Source of the DNA: Nansenia antarctica
Lineage: Eukaryota; Chordata; Actinopteri; Argentiniformes; Microstomatidae
Direction: 5' to 3'
Length of the DNA: 64,000 nucleotides
Assembly (NCBI GenBank): GCA_963989245.1
Contig: OZ022345.1
Coordinates: 27,539,098 to 27,603,097, forward strand
The translations under genes and the position numbers were made by a program. The notes beneath the pieces are model-generated. The model worked only from the letters and a program-made list of their open reading frames with translations. It searched no databases and was not told the DNA's origin. Of this stretch, positions 12,525 to 27,200 are shown piece by piece. The stretch's first letter is position 1. Every line of letters begins with the position of its first letter.

Positions 12525-15500
12525 ATGATGTCACTCTCCTTCTGTCTACTTTGATGTCACTCTCCTTCTGTCTACTGTGATGTCACTACTACTGTGATGT
12601 CACTCTCCTACTGTCTACTGTGATGTCACTCTCCTTCTGTCTACTATGATGTCACTACTACTGTGATGTCACTCTCCTACTGTCTACTGTGATGTCACTC
12701 TCCTTCTGTCTGCTGCCACTGTGATGTCACTACTACTGTGATGTCATTACTACTGTGATGTCACTCTCCTTCTGTCTACTGTGATGTCACTCTCCTTCTG
12801 TCTACTATGATGTCACTACTACTGTGATGTCACTCTCCTACTGTCTACTGTGATGTCACTCTCCTTCTGTCTGCTGCCACTGTGATGTCACTCTCCTACT
12901 GTCTACTGTGATGTCACTCTCCTTCTGTCTACTGTGATGTCACTACTACTGTGATGTCACTCTCCTACTGTCTACTGTGATGTCACTCTCCTTCTGTCTA
13001 CTGTGATGTCACTCTCCTTCTGTCTACTGTGATGTCACTCTCCTTCTGTCTACTATGATGTCACTACTACTGTGATGTCACTCTCCTACTGTCTACTGTG
13101 ATGTCACTACTACTGTGATGTCACTCTCCTACTGTCTACTGTGATGTCACTCTCCTTCTGTCTGCTGCCACTGTGATGTCACTACTACTGTGATGTCATT
13201 ACTACTGTGATGTCACTCTCCTTCTGTCTACTGTGATGTCACTCTCCTTCTGTCTACTATGATGTCACTACTACTGTGATGTCACTCTCCTACTGTCTAC
13301 TGTGATGTCACTACTACTGTGATGTCACTCTCCTACTGTCTACTGTGATGTCACTCTCCTTCTGTCTACTGTGATGTCACTCTCCTTCTGTCTACTGTGA
13401 TGTCACTCTCCTTCAGTCTACTATGATGTCACAACTACTGTGATGTCACTCTCCTACTGTCTACTGTGATGTCACTCTCCTTCTGTCTACTATCATGTCA
13501 CTACTACTGTGATGTCACTCTCCTACTGTCTACTGTGATGTCACTCTCCTTCTGTCTACTATGATGGCACTACTACTGTGATGTCACTCTCCTACTGTCT
13601 ACTGTGATGTCACTACTACTGTGATGTCACTCTCCTACTGTCTACTGTGATGTCACTACTACTATGATGTCACTCTCCTTCTGTCTACTTTGATGTCACT
13701 CTCCTTCTGTCTACTGTGATGTCACTACTACTGTGATGTCACTCTCCTACTGTCTACTGTGATGTCACTCTCCTTCTGTCTACTATGATGTCACTACTAC
13801 TGTGATGTCACTCTCCTACTGTCTACTGTGATGTCTCTCTCCTTCTGTCTGCTGCCACTGTGATGTCACTACTACTGTGATGTCATTACTACTGTGATGT
13901 CACTCTCCTTCTGTCTACTGTGATGTCACTCTCCTTCTGTCTACTATGATGTCACTACTACTGTGATGTCACTCTCCTACTGTCTACTGTGATGTCACTC
14001 TCCTTCTGTCTACTATCATGTCACTACTACTGTGATGTCACTCTCCTACTGTCTACTGTGATGTCACTCTCCTTCTGTCTACTATGATGTCACTACTACT
14101 GTGATGTCACTCTCCTACTGTCTACTGTGATGTCACTACTACTGTGATGTCACTCTCCTACTGTCTTCTGTGATGTCACTACTACTATGATGTCACTCTC
14201 CTTCTGTCTACTTTGATGTCACTCTCCTTCTGTCTACTGTGATGTCACTACTACTGTGATGTCACTCTCCTACTGTCTACTGTGATGTCACTCTCCTTCT
14301 GTCTACTATGATGTCACTACTACTGTGATGTCACTCTCCTACTGTCCACTGTGATGTCACTACTACTATGATGTCACTCTCCTTCTGTCTACTTTGATGT
14401 CACTCTCCTTCTGTCTACTGTGATGTCACTACTACTGTGATGTCACTCTCCTACTGTCTACTGTGATGTCACTCTCCTTCTGTCTGCTGCCACTGTGATT
14501 TCACTACTACTGTGATGTCATTACTACTGTGATGTCACTCTCCTTCTGTCTACTGTGATGTCACTCTCCTTCTGTCCACTATGATGTCACTACTACTGTG
14601 ATGTCACTCTCCTACTGTCTACTGTGATGTCACTACTACTGTGATGTCACTCTCCTACTGTCTACTGTGATGTCACTCTCCTTCTGTCTACTGTGATGTC
14701 ACTACTACTGTGATGTCACTCTCCTACTGTCTACTGTGATGTCACTCTCCTTCTTTCTACTGTGATGTCACTCTCCTTCTGTCTACAATGATGTCACAAC
14801 TACTGTGATGTCACTCTCCTACTGTCAACTGTGATGTCACTCTCCTTCTGTCTACTATCATGTCACTACTACTGTGATGTCACTCTCCTACTGTCTACTG
14901 TGATGTCACTCTCCTTCTGTCTACTATGATGTCACTACTACTGTGATGTCACTCTCCTACTGTCTACTGTGATGTCACTACTACTGTGATGTCACTCTCC
15001 TACTGTCTTCTGTGATGTCACTACTACTATGATGTCACTCTCCTTCTGTCTACTTTGATGTCACTCTCCTTCTGTCTACTGTGATGTCACTACTACTGTG
15101 ATGTCACTCTCCTACTGTCTACTGTGATGTCACTCTCCTTCTGTCTACTATGATGTCACTACTACTGTGATGTCACTCTCCTACTGTCTACTGTGATGTC
15201 ACTCTCCTTCTGTCTGCTGCCACTGTGATGTCACTACTACTGTGATGTCATTACTACTGTGATGTCACTCTCCTTCTGTCTACTGTGATGTCACTCTCCT
15301 TCTGTCTACTATGATGTCACTACTACTGTGATGTCACTCTCCTACTGTCTACTGTGATGTCACTACTACTGTGATGTCACTCTCCTACTGTCTACTGTGA
15401 TGTCACTCTCCTTCTGTCTACTGTGATGTCACTCTCCTTCTGTCTACTGTGATGTCACTCTCCTTCAGTCTACTATGATGTCACAACTACTGTGATGTCA

Positions 15501-18500
15501 CTCTCCTACTGTCTACTGTGATGTCACTCTCCTTCTGTCTACTATGATGTCACTACTACTGTGATGTCACTCTCCTACTGTCTACTGTGATGTCACTCTC
15601 CTTCTGTCTGCTGCCACTGTGATTTCACTACTACTGTGATGTCATTACTACTGTGATGTCACTCTCCTTCTGTCTACTGTGATGTCACTCTCCTTCTGTC
15701 CACTATGATGTCACTACTACTGTGATGTCACTCTCCTACTGTCTACTGTGATGTCACTACTACTGTGATGTCACTCTCCTACTGTCTACTGTGATGTCAC
15801 TCTCCTTCTGTCTACTGTGATGTCACTCTCCTTCTTTCTACTGTGATGTCACTCTCCTTCTGTCTACTATGATGTCACAACTACTGTGATGTCACTCTCC
15901 TACTGTCTACTGTGATGTCACTCTCCTTCTGTCTACTATCATGTCACTACTACTGTGATGTCACTCTCCTACTGTCTACTGTGATGTCACTCTCCTTCTG
16001 TCTACTATGATGTCACTACTACTGTGATGTCACTCTCCTACTGTCTACTGTGGTGTCACTACTACTGTGATGTCACTCTCCTACTGTCTACTGTGATGTC
16101 ACTACTACTATGATGTCACTCTCCTTCTGTCTACTTTGATGTCACTCTCCTTCTGTCTACTGTGATGTCACTACTACTGTGATGTCACTCTCCTACTGTC
16201 TACTGTGATGTCACTCTCCTTCTGTCTACTATGATGTCACTACTACTGTGATGTCACTCTCCTACTGTCTACTGTGATGTCACTCTCCTTCTGTCTGCTG
16301 CCACTGTGATGTCACTACTACTGTGATGTCATTACTACTGTGATGTCACTCTCCTTCTGTCTACTGTGATGTCACTCTCCTTCTGTCTACTATGATGTCA
16401 CTACTACTGTGATGTCACTCTCCTACTGTCTACTGTGATGTCACTCTCCTTCTGTCTGCTGCCACTGTGATGTCACTCTCCTACTGTCTACTGTGATGTC
16501 ACTCTCCTTCTGTCTACTGTGATGTCACTACTACTGTGATGTCACTCTCCTACTGTCTACTGTGATGTCACTCTCCTTCTGTCTACTGTGATGTCACTCT
16601 CCTTCTGTCTACTGTGATGTCACTCTCCTTCTGTCTACTATGATGTCACTACTACTGTGATGTCACTCTCCTACTGTCTACTGTGATGTCACTACTACTG
16701 TGATGTCACTCTCCTACTGTCTACTGTGATGTCACTCTCCTTCTGTCTGCTGCCACTGTGATGTCACTACTACTGTGATGTCATTACTACTGTGATGTCA
16801 CTCTCCTTCTGTCTACTGTGATGTCACTCTCCTTCTGTCTACTATGATGTCACTACTACTGTGATGTCACTCTCCTACTGTCTACTGTGATGTCACTACT
16901 ACTGTGATGTCACTCTCCTACTGTCTACTGTGATGTCACTCTCCTTCTGTCTACTGTGATGTCACTCTCCTTCTGTCTACTGTGATGTCACTCTCCTTCA
17001 GTCTACTATGATGTCACAACTACTGTGATGTCACTCTCCTACTGTCTACTGTGATGTCACTCTCCTTCTGTCTACTATCATGTCACTACTACTGTGATGT
17101 CACTCTCCTACTGTCTACTGTGATGTCACTCTCCTTCTGTCTACTATGATGGCACTACTACTGTGATGTCACTCTCCTACTGTCTACTGTGATGTCACTA
17201 CTACTGTGATGTCACTCTCCTACTGTCTACTGTGATGTCACTACTACTATGATGTCACTCTCCTTCTGTCTACTTTGATGTCACTCTCCTTCTGTCTACT
17301 GTGATGTCACTACTACTGTGATGTCACTCTCCTACTGTCTACTGTGATGTCACTCTCCTTCTGTCTACTATGATGTCACTACTACTGTGATGTCACTCTC
17401 CTACTGTCTACTGTGATGTCTCTCTCCTTCTGTCTGCTGCCACTGTGATGTCACTACTACTGTGATGTCATTACTACTGTGATGTCACTCTCCTTCTGTC
17501 TACTGTGATGTCACTCTCCTTCTGTCTACTATGATGTCACTACTACTGTGATGTCACTCTCCTACTGTCTACTGTGATGTCACTCTCCTTCTGTCTACTA
17601 TCATGTCACTACTACTGTGATGTCACTCTCCTACTGTCTACTGTGATGTCACTCTCCTTCTGTCTACTATGATGTCACTACTACTGTGATGTCACTCTCC
17701 TACTGTCTACTGTGATGTCACTACTACTGTGATGTCACTCTCCTACTGTCTTCTGTGATGTCACTACTACTATGATGTCACTCTCCTTCTGTCTACTTTG
17801 ATGTCACTCTCCTTCTGTCTACTGTGATGTCACTACTACTGTGATGTCACTCTCCTACTGTCTACTGTGATGTCACTCTCCTTCTGTCTACTATGATGTC
17901 ACTACTACTGTGATGTCACTCTCCTACTGTCTACTGTGATGTCACTCTCCTTCTGTCTGCTGCCACTGTGATGTCACTACTACTGTGATGTCATTACTAC
18001 TGTGATGTCACTCTCCTTCTGTCTACTGTGATGTCACTCTCCTTCTGTCTACTATGATGTCACTACTACTGTGATGTCACTCTCCTACTGTCTACTGTGA
18101 TGTCACTACTACTGTGATGTCACTCTCCTACTGTCTACTGTGATGTCACTCTCCTTCTGTCTACTGTGATGTCACTCTCCTTCTGTCTACTGTGATGTCA
18201 CTCTCCTTCAGTCTACTATGATGTCACAACTACTGTGATGTCACTCTCCTACTGTCTACTGTGATGTCACTCTCCTTCTGTCTACTATGATGTCACTACT
18301 ACTGTGATGTCACTCTCCTACTGTCTACTGTGATGTCACTCTCCTTCTGTCTGCTGCCACTGTGATTTCACTACTACTGTGATGTCATTACTACTGTGAT
18401 GTCACTCTCCTTCTGTCTACTGTGATGTCACTCTCCTTCTGTCCACTATGATGTCACTACTACTGTGATGTCACTCTCCTACTGTCTACTGTGATGTCAC

Positions 18501-18974
18501 TACTACTGTGATGTCACTCTCCTACTGTCTACTGTGATGTCACTCTCCTTCTGTCTACTGTGATGTCACTCTCCTTCTTTCTACTGTGATGTCACTCTCC
18601 TTCTGTCTACTATGATGTCACAACTACTGTGATGTCACTCTCCTACTGTCTACTGTGATGTCACTCTCCTTCTGTCTACTATCATGTCACTACTACTGTG
18701 ATGTCACTCTCCTACTGTCTACTGTGATGTCACTCTCCTTCTGTCTACTATGATGTCACTACTACTGTGATGTCACTCTCCTACTGTCTACTGTGGTGTC
18801 ACTACTACTGTGATGTCACTCTCCTACTGTCTACTGTGATGTCACTACTACTATGATGTCACTCTCCTTCTGTCTACTTTGATGTCACTCTCCTTCTGTC
18901 TACTGTGATGTCACTACTACTGTGATGTCACTCTCCTACTGTCTACTGTGATGTCACTCTCCTTCTGTCTACTA

Positions 18975-21900
18975 TGATGTCACTACTACTGTGATGTCAC
19001 TCTCCTACTGTCTACTGTGATGTCACTCTCCTTCTGTCTGCTGCCACTGTGATGTCACTACTACTGTGATGTCATTACTACTGTGATGTCACTCTCCTTC
19101 TGTCTACTGTGATGTCACTCTCCTTCTGTCTACTATGATGTCACTACTACTGTGATGTCACTCTCCTACTGTCTACTGTGATGTCACTCTCCTTCTGTCT
19201 GCTGCCACTGTGATGTCACTCTCCTACTGTCTACTGTGATGTCACTCTCCTTCTGTCTACTGTGATGTCACTACTACTGTGATGTCACTCTCCTACTGTC
19301 TACTGTGATGTCACTCTCCTTCTGTCTACTGTGATGTCACTCTCCTTCTGTCTACTGTGATGTCACTCTCCTTCTGTCTACTATGATGTCACTACTACTG
19401 TGATGTCACTCTCCTACTGTCTACTGTGATGTCACTACTACTGTGATGTCACTCTCCTACTGTCTACTGTGATGTCACTCTCCTTCTGTCTGCTGCCACT
19501 GTGATGTCACTACTACTGTGATGTCATTACTACTGTGATGTCACTCTCCTTCTGTCTACTGTGATGTCACTCTCCTTCTGTCTACTATGATGTCACTACT
19601 ACTGTGATGTCACTCTCCTACTGTCTACTGTGATGTCACTACTACTGTGATGTCACTCTCCTACTGTCTACTGTGATGTCACTCTCCTTCTGTCTACTGT
19701 GATGTCACTCTCCTTCTGTCTACTGTGATGTCACTCTCCTTCAGTCTACTATGATGTCACAACTACTGTGATGTCACTCTCCTACTGTCTACTGTGATGT
19801 CACTCTCCTTCTGTCTACTATCATGTCACTACTACTGTGATGTCACTCTCCTACTGTCTACTGTGATGTCACTCTCCTTCTGTCTACTATGATGGCACTA
19901 CTACTGTGATGTCACTCTCCTACTGTCTACTGTGATGTCACTACTACTGTGATGTCACTCTCCTACTGTCTACTGTGATGTCACTACTACTATGATGTCA
20001 CTCTCCTTCTGTCTACTTTGATGTCACTCTCCTTCTGTCTACTGTGATGTCACTACTACTGTGATGTCACTCTCCTACTGTCTACTGTGATGTCACTCTC
20101 CTTCTGTCTACTATGATGTCACTACTACTGTGATGTCACTCTCCTACTGTCTACTGTGATGTCTCTCTCCTTCTGTCTGCTGCCACTGTGATGTCACTAC
20201 TACTGTGATGTCATTACTACTGTGATGTCACTCTCCTTCTGTCTACTGTGATGTCACTCTCCTTCTGTCTACTATGATGTCACTACTACTGTGATGTCAC
20301 TCTCCTACTGTCTACTGTGATGTCACTCTCCTTCTGGCTACTGTGATGTCACTCTCCTTCTTTCTACTGTGATGTCACTCTCCTTCTGTCTACTATGATG
20401 TCACAACTACTGTGATGTCACTCTCCTACTGTCTACTGTGATGTCACTCTCCTTCTGTCTACTATCATGTCACTACTACTGTGATGTCACTCTCCTACTG
20501 TCTACTGTGATGTCACTCTCCTTCTGTCTACTATGATGTCACTACTACTGTGATGTCACTCTCCTACTGTCCACTGTGATGTCACTACTACTATGATGTC
20601 ACTCTCCTTCTGTCTACTTTGATGTCACTCTCCTTCTGTCTACTGTGATGTCACTACTACTGTGATGTCACTCTCCTACTGTCTACTGTGATGTCACTCT
20701 CCTTCTGTCTGCTGCCACTGTGATTTCACTACTACTGTGATGTCATTACTACTGTGATGTCACTCTCCTTCTGTCTACTGTGATGTCACTCTCCTTCTGT
20801 CCACTATGATGTCACTACTACTGTGATGTCACTCTCCTACTGTCTACTGTGATGTCACTACTACTGTGATGTCACTCTCCTACTGTCTACTGTGATGTCA
20901 CTCTCCTTCTGTCTACTGTGATGTCACTACTACTGTGATGTCACTCTCCTACTGTCTACTGTGATGTCACTCTCCTTCTTTCTACTGTGATGTCACTCTC
21001 CTTCTGTCTACAATGATGTCACAACTACTGTGATGTCACTCTCCTACTGTCAACTGTGATGTCACTCTCCTTCTGTCTACTATCATGTCACTACTACTGT
21101 GATGTCACTCTCCTACTGTCTACTGTGATGTCACTCTCCTTCTGTCTACTATGATGTCACTACTACTGTGATGTCACTCTCCTACTGTCTACTGTGATGT
21201 CACTACTACTGTGATGTCACTCTCCTACTGTCTTCTGTGATGTCACTACTACTATGATGTCACTCTCCTTCTGTCTACTTTGATGTCACTCTCCTTCTGT
21301 CTACTGTGATGTCACTACTACTGTGATGTCACTCTCCTACTGTCTACTGTGATGTCACTCTCCTTCTGTCTACTATGATGTCACTACTACTGTGATGTCA
21401 CTCTCCTACTGTCTACTGTGATGTCACTCTCCTTCTGTCTGCTGCCACTGTGATGTCACTACTACTGTGATGTCATTACTACTGTGATGTCACTCTCCTT
21501 CTGTCTACTGTGATGTCACTCTCCTTCTGTCTACTATGATGTCACTACTACTGTGATGTCACTCTCCTACTGTCTACTGTGATGTCACTACTACTGTGAT
21601 GTCACTCTCCTACTGTCTACTGTGATGTCACTCTCCTTCTGTCTACTGTGATGTCACTCTCCTTCTGTCTACTGTGATGTCACTCTCCTTCAGTCTACTA
21701 TGATGTCACAACTACTGTGATGTCACTCTCCTACTGTCTACTGTGATGTCACTCTCCTTCTGTCTACTATGATGTCACTACTACTGTGATGTCACTCTCC
21801 TACTGTCTACTGTGATGTCACTCTCCTTCTGTCTGCTGCCACTGTGATTTCACTACTACTGTGATGTCATTACTACTGTGATGTCACTCTCCTTCTGTCT

Positions 21901-22334
21901 ACTGTGATGTCACTCTCCTTCTGTCCACTATGATGTCACTACTACTGTGATGTCACTCTCCTACTGTCTACTGTGATGTCACTACTACTGTGATGTCACT
22001 CTCCTACTGTCTACTGTGATGTCACTCTCCTTCTGTCTACTGTGATGTCACTCTCCTTCTTTCTACTGTGATGTCACTCTCCTTCTGTCTACTATGACTT
22101 CACAACTACTGTGATGTCACTCTCCTACTCTCTACTGTGATGTCACTCTCCTTCTGTCTACTATCATGTCACTACTACTGTGATGTCACTCTCCTACTGT
22201 CTACTGTGATGTCACTCTCCTTCTGTCTACTATGATGTCACTACTACTGTGATGTCACTCTCCTACTGTCTACTGTGATGTCACTACTACTGTGATGTCA
22301 CTCTCCTACTGTCTACTGTGATGTCACTACTACT
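18975..22334 (+). repeat. Right copy of a long-range 9810-base repeat
   Basis: This is the partner of 9165-12524. Private differences are TATGACTTCAC near 22095 and CTACTCTCTAC at about 22130. The match ends where 12525 has A and 22335 has G in a CTACTRTGATG context. The copies of the super-repeat lying between (12710-19037) differ in internal block sizes, so this pair implies a duplication or exchange spanning about three super-repeats. Confidence 0.8.
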
Positions 22335-24245
22335 GTGATGTCACTCTCCTACTGTCTACTGTGATGTCACTCTCCTTCTGTCTACTGTGATGTCACTCTC
22401 CTTCTGTCTACTGTGATGTCACTCTCCTTCAGTCTACTATGGTGTCACAACTACTGTGATGTCACTCTCCTACTGTCTACTGTGATGTCACTCTCCTTCT
22501 GTCTACTATCATGTCACTACTACTGTGATGTCACTCTCCTACTGTCTACTGTGATGTCACTCTCCTTCTGTCTACTATGATGGCACTACTACTGTGATGT
22601 CACTCTCCTACTGTCTACTGTGATGTCACTACTACTGTGATGTCACTCTCCTACTGTCTACTGTGATGTCACTCTCCTTCTGTCTGCTGCCACTGTGATT
22701 TCACTACTACTGTGATGTCATTACTACTGTGATGTCACTCTCCTTCTGTCCACTATGATGTCACTACTACTGTGATGTCACTCTCCTACTGTCTACTGTG
22801 ATGTCACTACTACTGTGATGTCACTCTCCTACTGTCTACTGTGATGTCACTCTCCTTCTGTCTACTGTGATGTCACTACTACTGTGATGTCACTCTCCTA
22901 CTGTCTACTGTGATGTCACTCTCCTTCTTTCTACTGTGATGTCACTCTCCTTCTGTCTACTATGATGTCACAACTACTGTGATGTCACTCTCCTACTGTC
23001 AACTGTGATGTCACTCTCCTTCTGTCTACTATCATGTCACTACTACTGTGATGTCACTCTCCTACTGTCTACTGTGATGTCACTCTCCTTCTGTCTACTA
23101 TGATGTCACTACTACTGTGATGTCACTCTCCTACTGTCTACTGTGATGTCACTACTACTGTGATGTCACTCTCCTACTGTCTTCTGTGATGTCACTACTA
23201 CTATGATGTCACTCTCCTTCTGTCTACTTTGATGTCACTCTCCTTCTGTCTACTGTGATGTCACTACTACTGTGATGTCACTCTCCTACTGTCTACTGTG
23301 ATGTCACTCTCCTTCTGTCTACTATGATGTCACTACTACTGTGATGTCACTCTCCTACTGTCTACTGTGATGTCACTCTCCTTCTGTCTGCTGCCACTGT
23401 GATGTCACTACTACTGTGATGTCATTACTACTGTGATGTCACTCTCCTTCTGTCTACTGTGATGTCACTCTCCTTCTGTCTACTATGATGTCACTACTAC
23501 TGTGATGTCACTCTCCTACTGTCTACTGTGATGTCACTACTACTGTGATGTCACTCTCCTACTGTCTACTGTGATGTCACTCTCCTTCTGTCTACTGTGA
23601 TGTCACTCTCCTTCTGTCTACTGTGATGTCACTCTCCTTCAGTCTACTATGATGTCACAACTACTGTGATGTCACTCTCCTACTGTCTACTGTGATGTCA
23701 CTCTCCTTCTGTCTACTATGATGTCACTACTACTGTGATGTCACTCTCCTACTGTCTACTGTGATGTCACTCTCCTTCTGTCTGCTGCCACTGTGATTTC
23801 ACTACTACTGTGATGTCATTACTACTGTGATGTCACTCTCCTTCTGTCTACTGTGATGTCACTCTCCTTCTGTCCACTATGATGTCACTACTACTGTGAT
23901 GTCACTCTCCTACTGTCTACTGTGATGTCACTACTACTGTGATGTCACTCTCCTACTGTCTACTGTGATGTCACTCTCCTTCTGTCTACTGTGATGTCAC
24001 TCTCCTTCTTTCTACTGTGATGTCACTCTCCTTCTGTCTACTATGATGTCACAACTACTGTGATGTCACTCTCCTACTGTCTACTGTGATGTCACTCTCC
24101 TTCTGTCTACTATCATGTCACTACTACTGTGATGTCACTCTCCTACTGTCTACTGTGATGTCACTCTCCTTCTGTCTACTATGATGTCACTACTACTGTG
24201 ATGTCACTCTCCTACTGTCTACTGTGATGTCACTACTACTGTGAT
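22335..24245 (+). repeat. Repeat block with 704-, 394- and 1032-base spacings
   Basis: Markers start at 22684, 23388 and 23782; the next is at 24814, so the 23782-24813 interval (1032 bases) lacks an internal marker. The interval 21833-22683 (851) is a fusion of neighbouring unit types. The core variant GTGATATCAC occurs at 24241-24250. All sequence is monomeric repeat. Confidence 0.8.
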
Positions 24246-24250
24246 ATCAC
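24241..24250. other. Perfectly palindromic core variant GTGATATCAC
   Basis: The usual core GTGATGTCAC has 4-base inverted arms (GTGA and TCAC) around TG. Here G-to-A makes the ten bases a perfect palindrome. The same variant is at 52920-52929. The two sites lie in different unit contexts, so they are probably independent changes. Confidence 0.85.
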
Positions 24251-27200
24251 TCTCCTACTGTCTACTGTGATGTCACTACTACTGTGATGTCACTCTCCTA
24301 CTGTCTACTGTGATGTCACTCTCCTTCTGTCTACTGTGATGTCACTCTCCTTCTGTCTACTGTGATGTCACTCTCCTTCAGTCTACTATGGTGTCACAAC
24401 TACTGTGATGTCACTCTCCTACTGTCTACTGTGATGTCACTCTCCTTCTGTCTACTATCATGTCACTACTACTGTGATGTCACTCTCCTACTGTCTACTG
24501 TGATGTCACTCTCCTTCTGTCTACTATGATGGCACTACTACTGTGATGTCACTCTCCTACTGTCTACTGTGATGTCACTACTACTGTGATGTCACTCTCC
24601 TACTGTCTACTGTGATGTCACTACTACTATGATGTCACTCTCCTTCTGTCTACTTTGATGTCACTCTCCTTCTGTCTACTGTGATGTCACTACTACTGTG
24701 ATGTCACTCTCCTACTGTCTACTGTGATGTCACTCTCCTTCTGTCTACTATGATGTCACTACTACTGTGATGTCACTCTCCTACTGTCTACTGTGATGTC
24801 TCTCTCCTTCTGTCTGCTGCCACTGTGATGTCACTACTACTGTGATGTCATTACTACTGTGATGTCACTCTCCTTCTGTCTACTGTGATGTCACTCTCCT
24901 TCTGTCTACTATGATGTCACTACTACTGTGATGTCACTCTCCTACTGTCTACTGTGATGTCACTCTCCTTCTGGCTACTGTGATGTCACTCTCCTTCTTT
25001 CTACTGTGATGTCACTCTCCTTCTGTCTACTATGATGTCACAACTACTGTGATGTCACTCTCCTACTGTCTACTGTGATGTCACTCTCCTTCTGTCTACT
25101 ATCATGTCACTACTACTGTGATGTCACTCTCCTACTGTCTACTGTGATGTCACTCTCCTTCTGTCTACTATGATGTCACTACTACTGTGATGTCACTCTC
25201 CTACTGTCCACTGTGATGTCACTACTACTATGATGTCACTCTCCTTCTGTCTACTTTGATGTCACTCTCCTTCTGTCTACTGTGATGTCACTACTACTGT
25301 GATGTCACTCTCCTACTGTCTACTGTGATGTCACTCTCCTTCTGTCTGCTGCCACTGTGATTTCACTACTACTGTGATGTCATTACTACTGTGATGTCAC
25401 TCTCCTTCTGTCTACTGTGATGTCACTCTCCTTCTGTCCACTATGATGTCACTACTACTGTGATGTCACTCTCCTACTGTCTACTGTGATGTCACTACTA
25501 CTGTGATGTCACTCTCCTACTGTCTACTGTGATGTCACTCTCCTTCTGTCTACTGTGATGTCACTACTACTGTGATGTCACTCTCCTACTGTCTACTGTG
25601 ATGTCACTCTCCTTCTGTCTGCTGCCACTGTGATTTCACTACTACTGTGATGTCATTACTACTGTGATGTCACTCTCCTTCTGTCTACTGTGATGTCACT
25701 CTCCTTCTGTCCACTATGATGTCACTACTACTGTGATGTCACTCTCCTACTGTCTACTGTGATGTCACTACTACTGTGATGTCACTCTCCTACTGTCTAC
25801 TGTGATGTCACTCTCCTTCTGTCTACTGTGATGTCACTCTCCTTCTTTCTACTGTGATGTCACTCTCCTTCTGTCTACTATGATGTCACAACTACTGTGA
25901 TGTCACTCTCCTACTGTCTACTGTGATGTCACTCTCCTTCTGTCTACTATCATGTCACTACTACTGTGATGTCACTCTCCTACTGTCTACTGTGATGTCA
26001 CTCTCCTTCTGTCTACTATGATGTCACTACTACTGTGATGTCACTCTCCTACTGTCTACTGTGATGTCACTACTACTGTGATGTCACTCTCCTACTGTCT
26101 ACTGTGATGTCACTACTACTATGATGTCACTCTCCTTCTGTCTACTTTGATGTCACTCTCCTTCTGTCTACTGTGATGTCACTACTACTGTGATGTCACT
26201 CTCCTACTGTCTACTGTGATGTCACTCTCCTTCTGTCTACTATGATGTCACTACTACTGAGATGTCACTCTCCTACTGTCTACTGTGATGTCACTCTCCT
26301 TCTGTCTGCTGCCACTGTGATGTCACTACTACTGTGATGTCATTACTACTGTGATGTCACTCTCCTTCTGTCTACTGTGATGTCACTCTCCTTCTGTCTA
26401 CTATGATGTCACTACTACTGTGATGTCACTCTCCTACTGTCTACTGTGATGTCACTCTCCTTCTGTCTGCTGCCACTGTGATGTCACTCTCCTACTGTCT
26501 ACTGTGATGTCACTCTCCTTCTGTCTACTGTGATGTCACTACTACTGTGATGTCACTCTCCTACTGTCTACTGTGATGTCACTCTCCTTCTGTCTACTGT
26601 GATGTCACTCTCCTTCTGTCTACTGTGATGTCACTCTCCTTCTGTCTACTATGATGTCACTACTACTGTGATGTCACTCTCCTACTGTCTACTGTGATGT
26701 CACTACTACTGTGATGTCACTCTCCTACTGTCTACTGTGATGTCACTCTCCTTCTGTCTGCTGCCACTGTGATGTCACTACTACTGTGATGTCATTACTA
26801 CTGTGATGTCACTCTCCTTCTGTCTACTGTGATGTCACTCTCCTTCTGTCTACTATGATGTCACTACTACTGTGATGTCACTCTCCTACTGTCTACTGTG
26901 ATGTCACTACTACTGTGATGTCACTCTCCTACTGTCTACTGTGATGTCACTCTCCTTCTGTCTACTGTGATGTCACTCTCCTTCTGTCTACTGTGATGTC
27001 ACTCTCCTTCAGTCTACTATGATGTCACAACTACTGTGATGTCACTCTCCTACTGTCTACTGTGATGTCACTACTACTGTGATGTCACTCTCCTACTGTC
27101 TACTGTGATGTCACTCTCCTTCTGTCTACTGTGATGTCACTCTCCTTCTGTCTACTGTGATGTCACTCTCCTTCAGTCTACTATGATGTCACAACTACTG

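Larger units (their letters stand above)
9165..22334 (+). repeat. Successive copies of a 3.5-kb super-repeat
   Basis: Markers start at 9228, 9389, 9680, 10367, 10899, 11629, 12023; 12710, 12871, 13162, 13849, 14484, 15214, 15608; 16295, 16456, 16747, 17434, 17957, 18351; 19038, 19199, 19490, 20177, 20709, 21439, 21833. Each set begins 161-291-687 and ends 394-687 (except the last), giving periods of 3482 (from 9228), 3585 (from 12710) and 2743 (from 16295). The third lacks the 730-base block seen in the others, and the second has 635 in place of 532. TACAATGATG occurs near 11199, 14785 and 21009, that is, in copies one, two and four. Confidence 0.85.
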
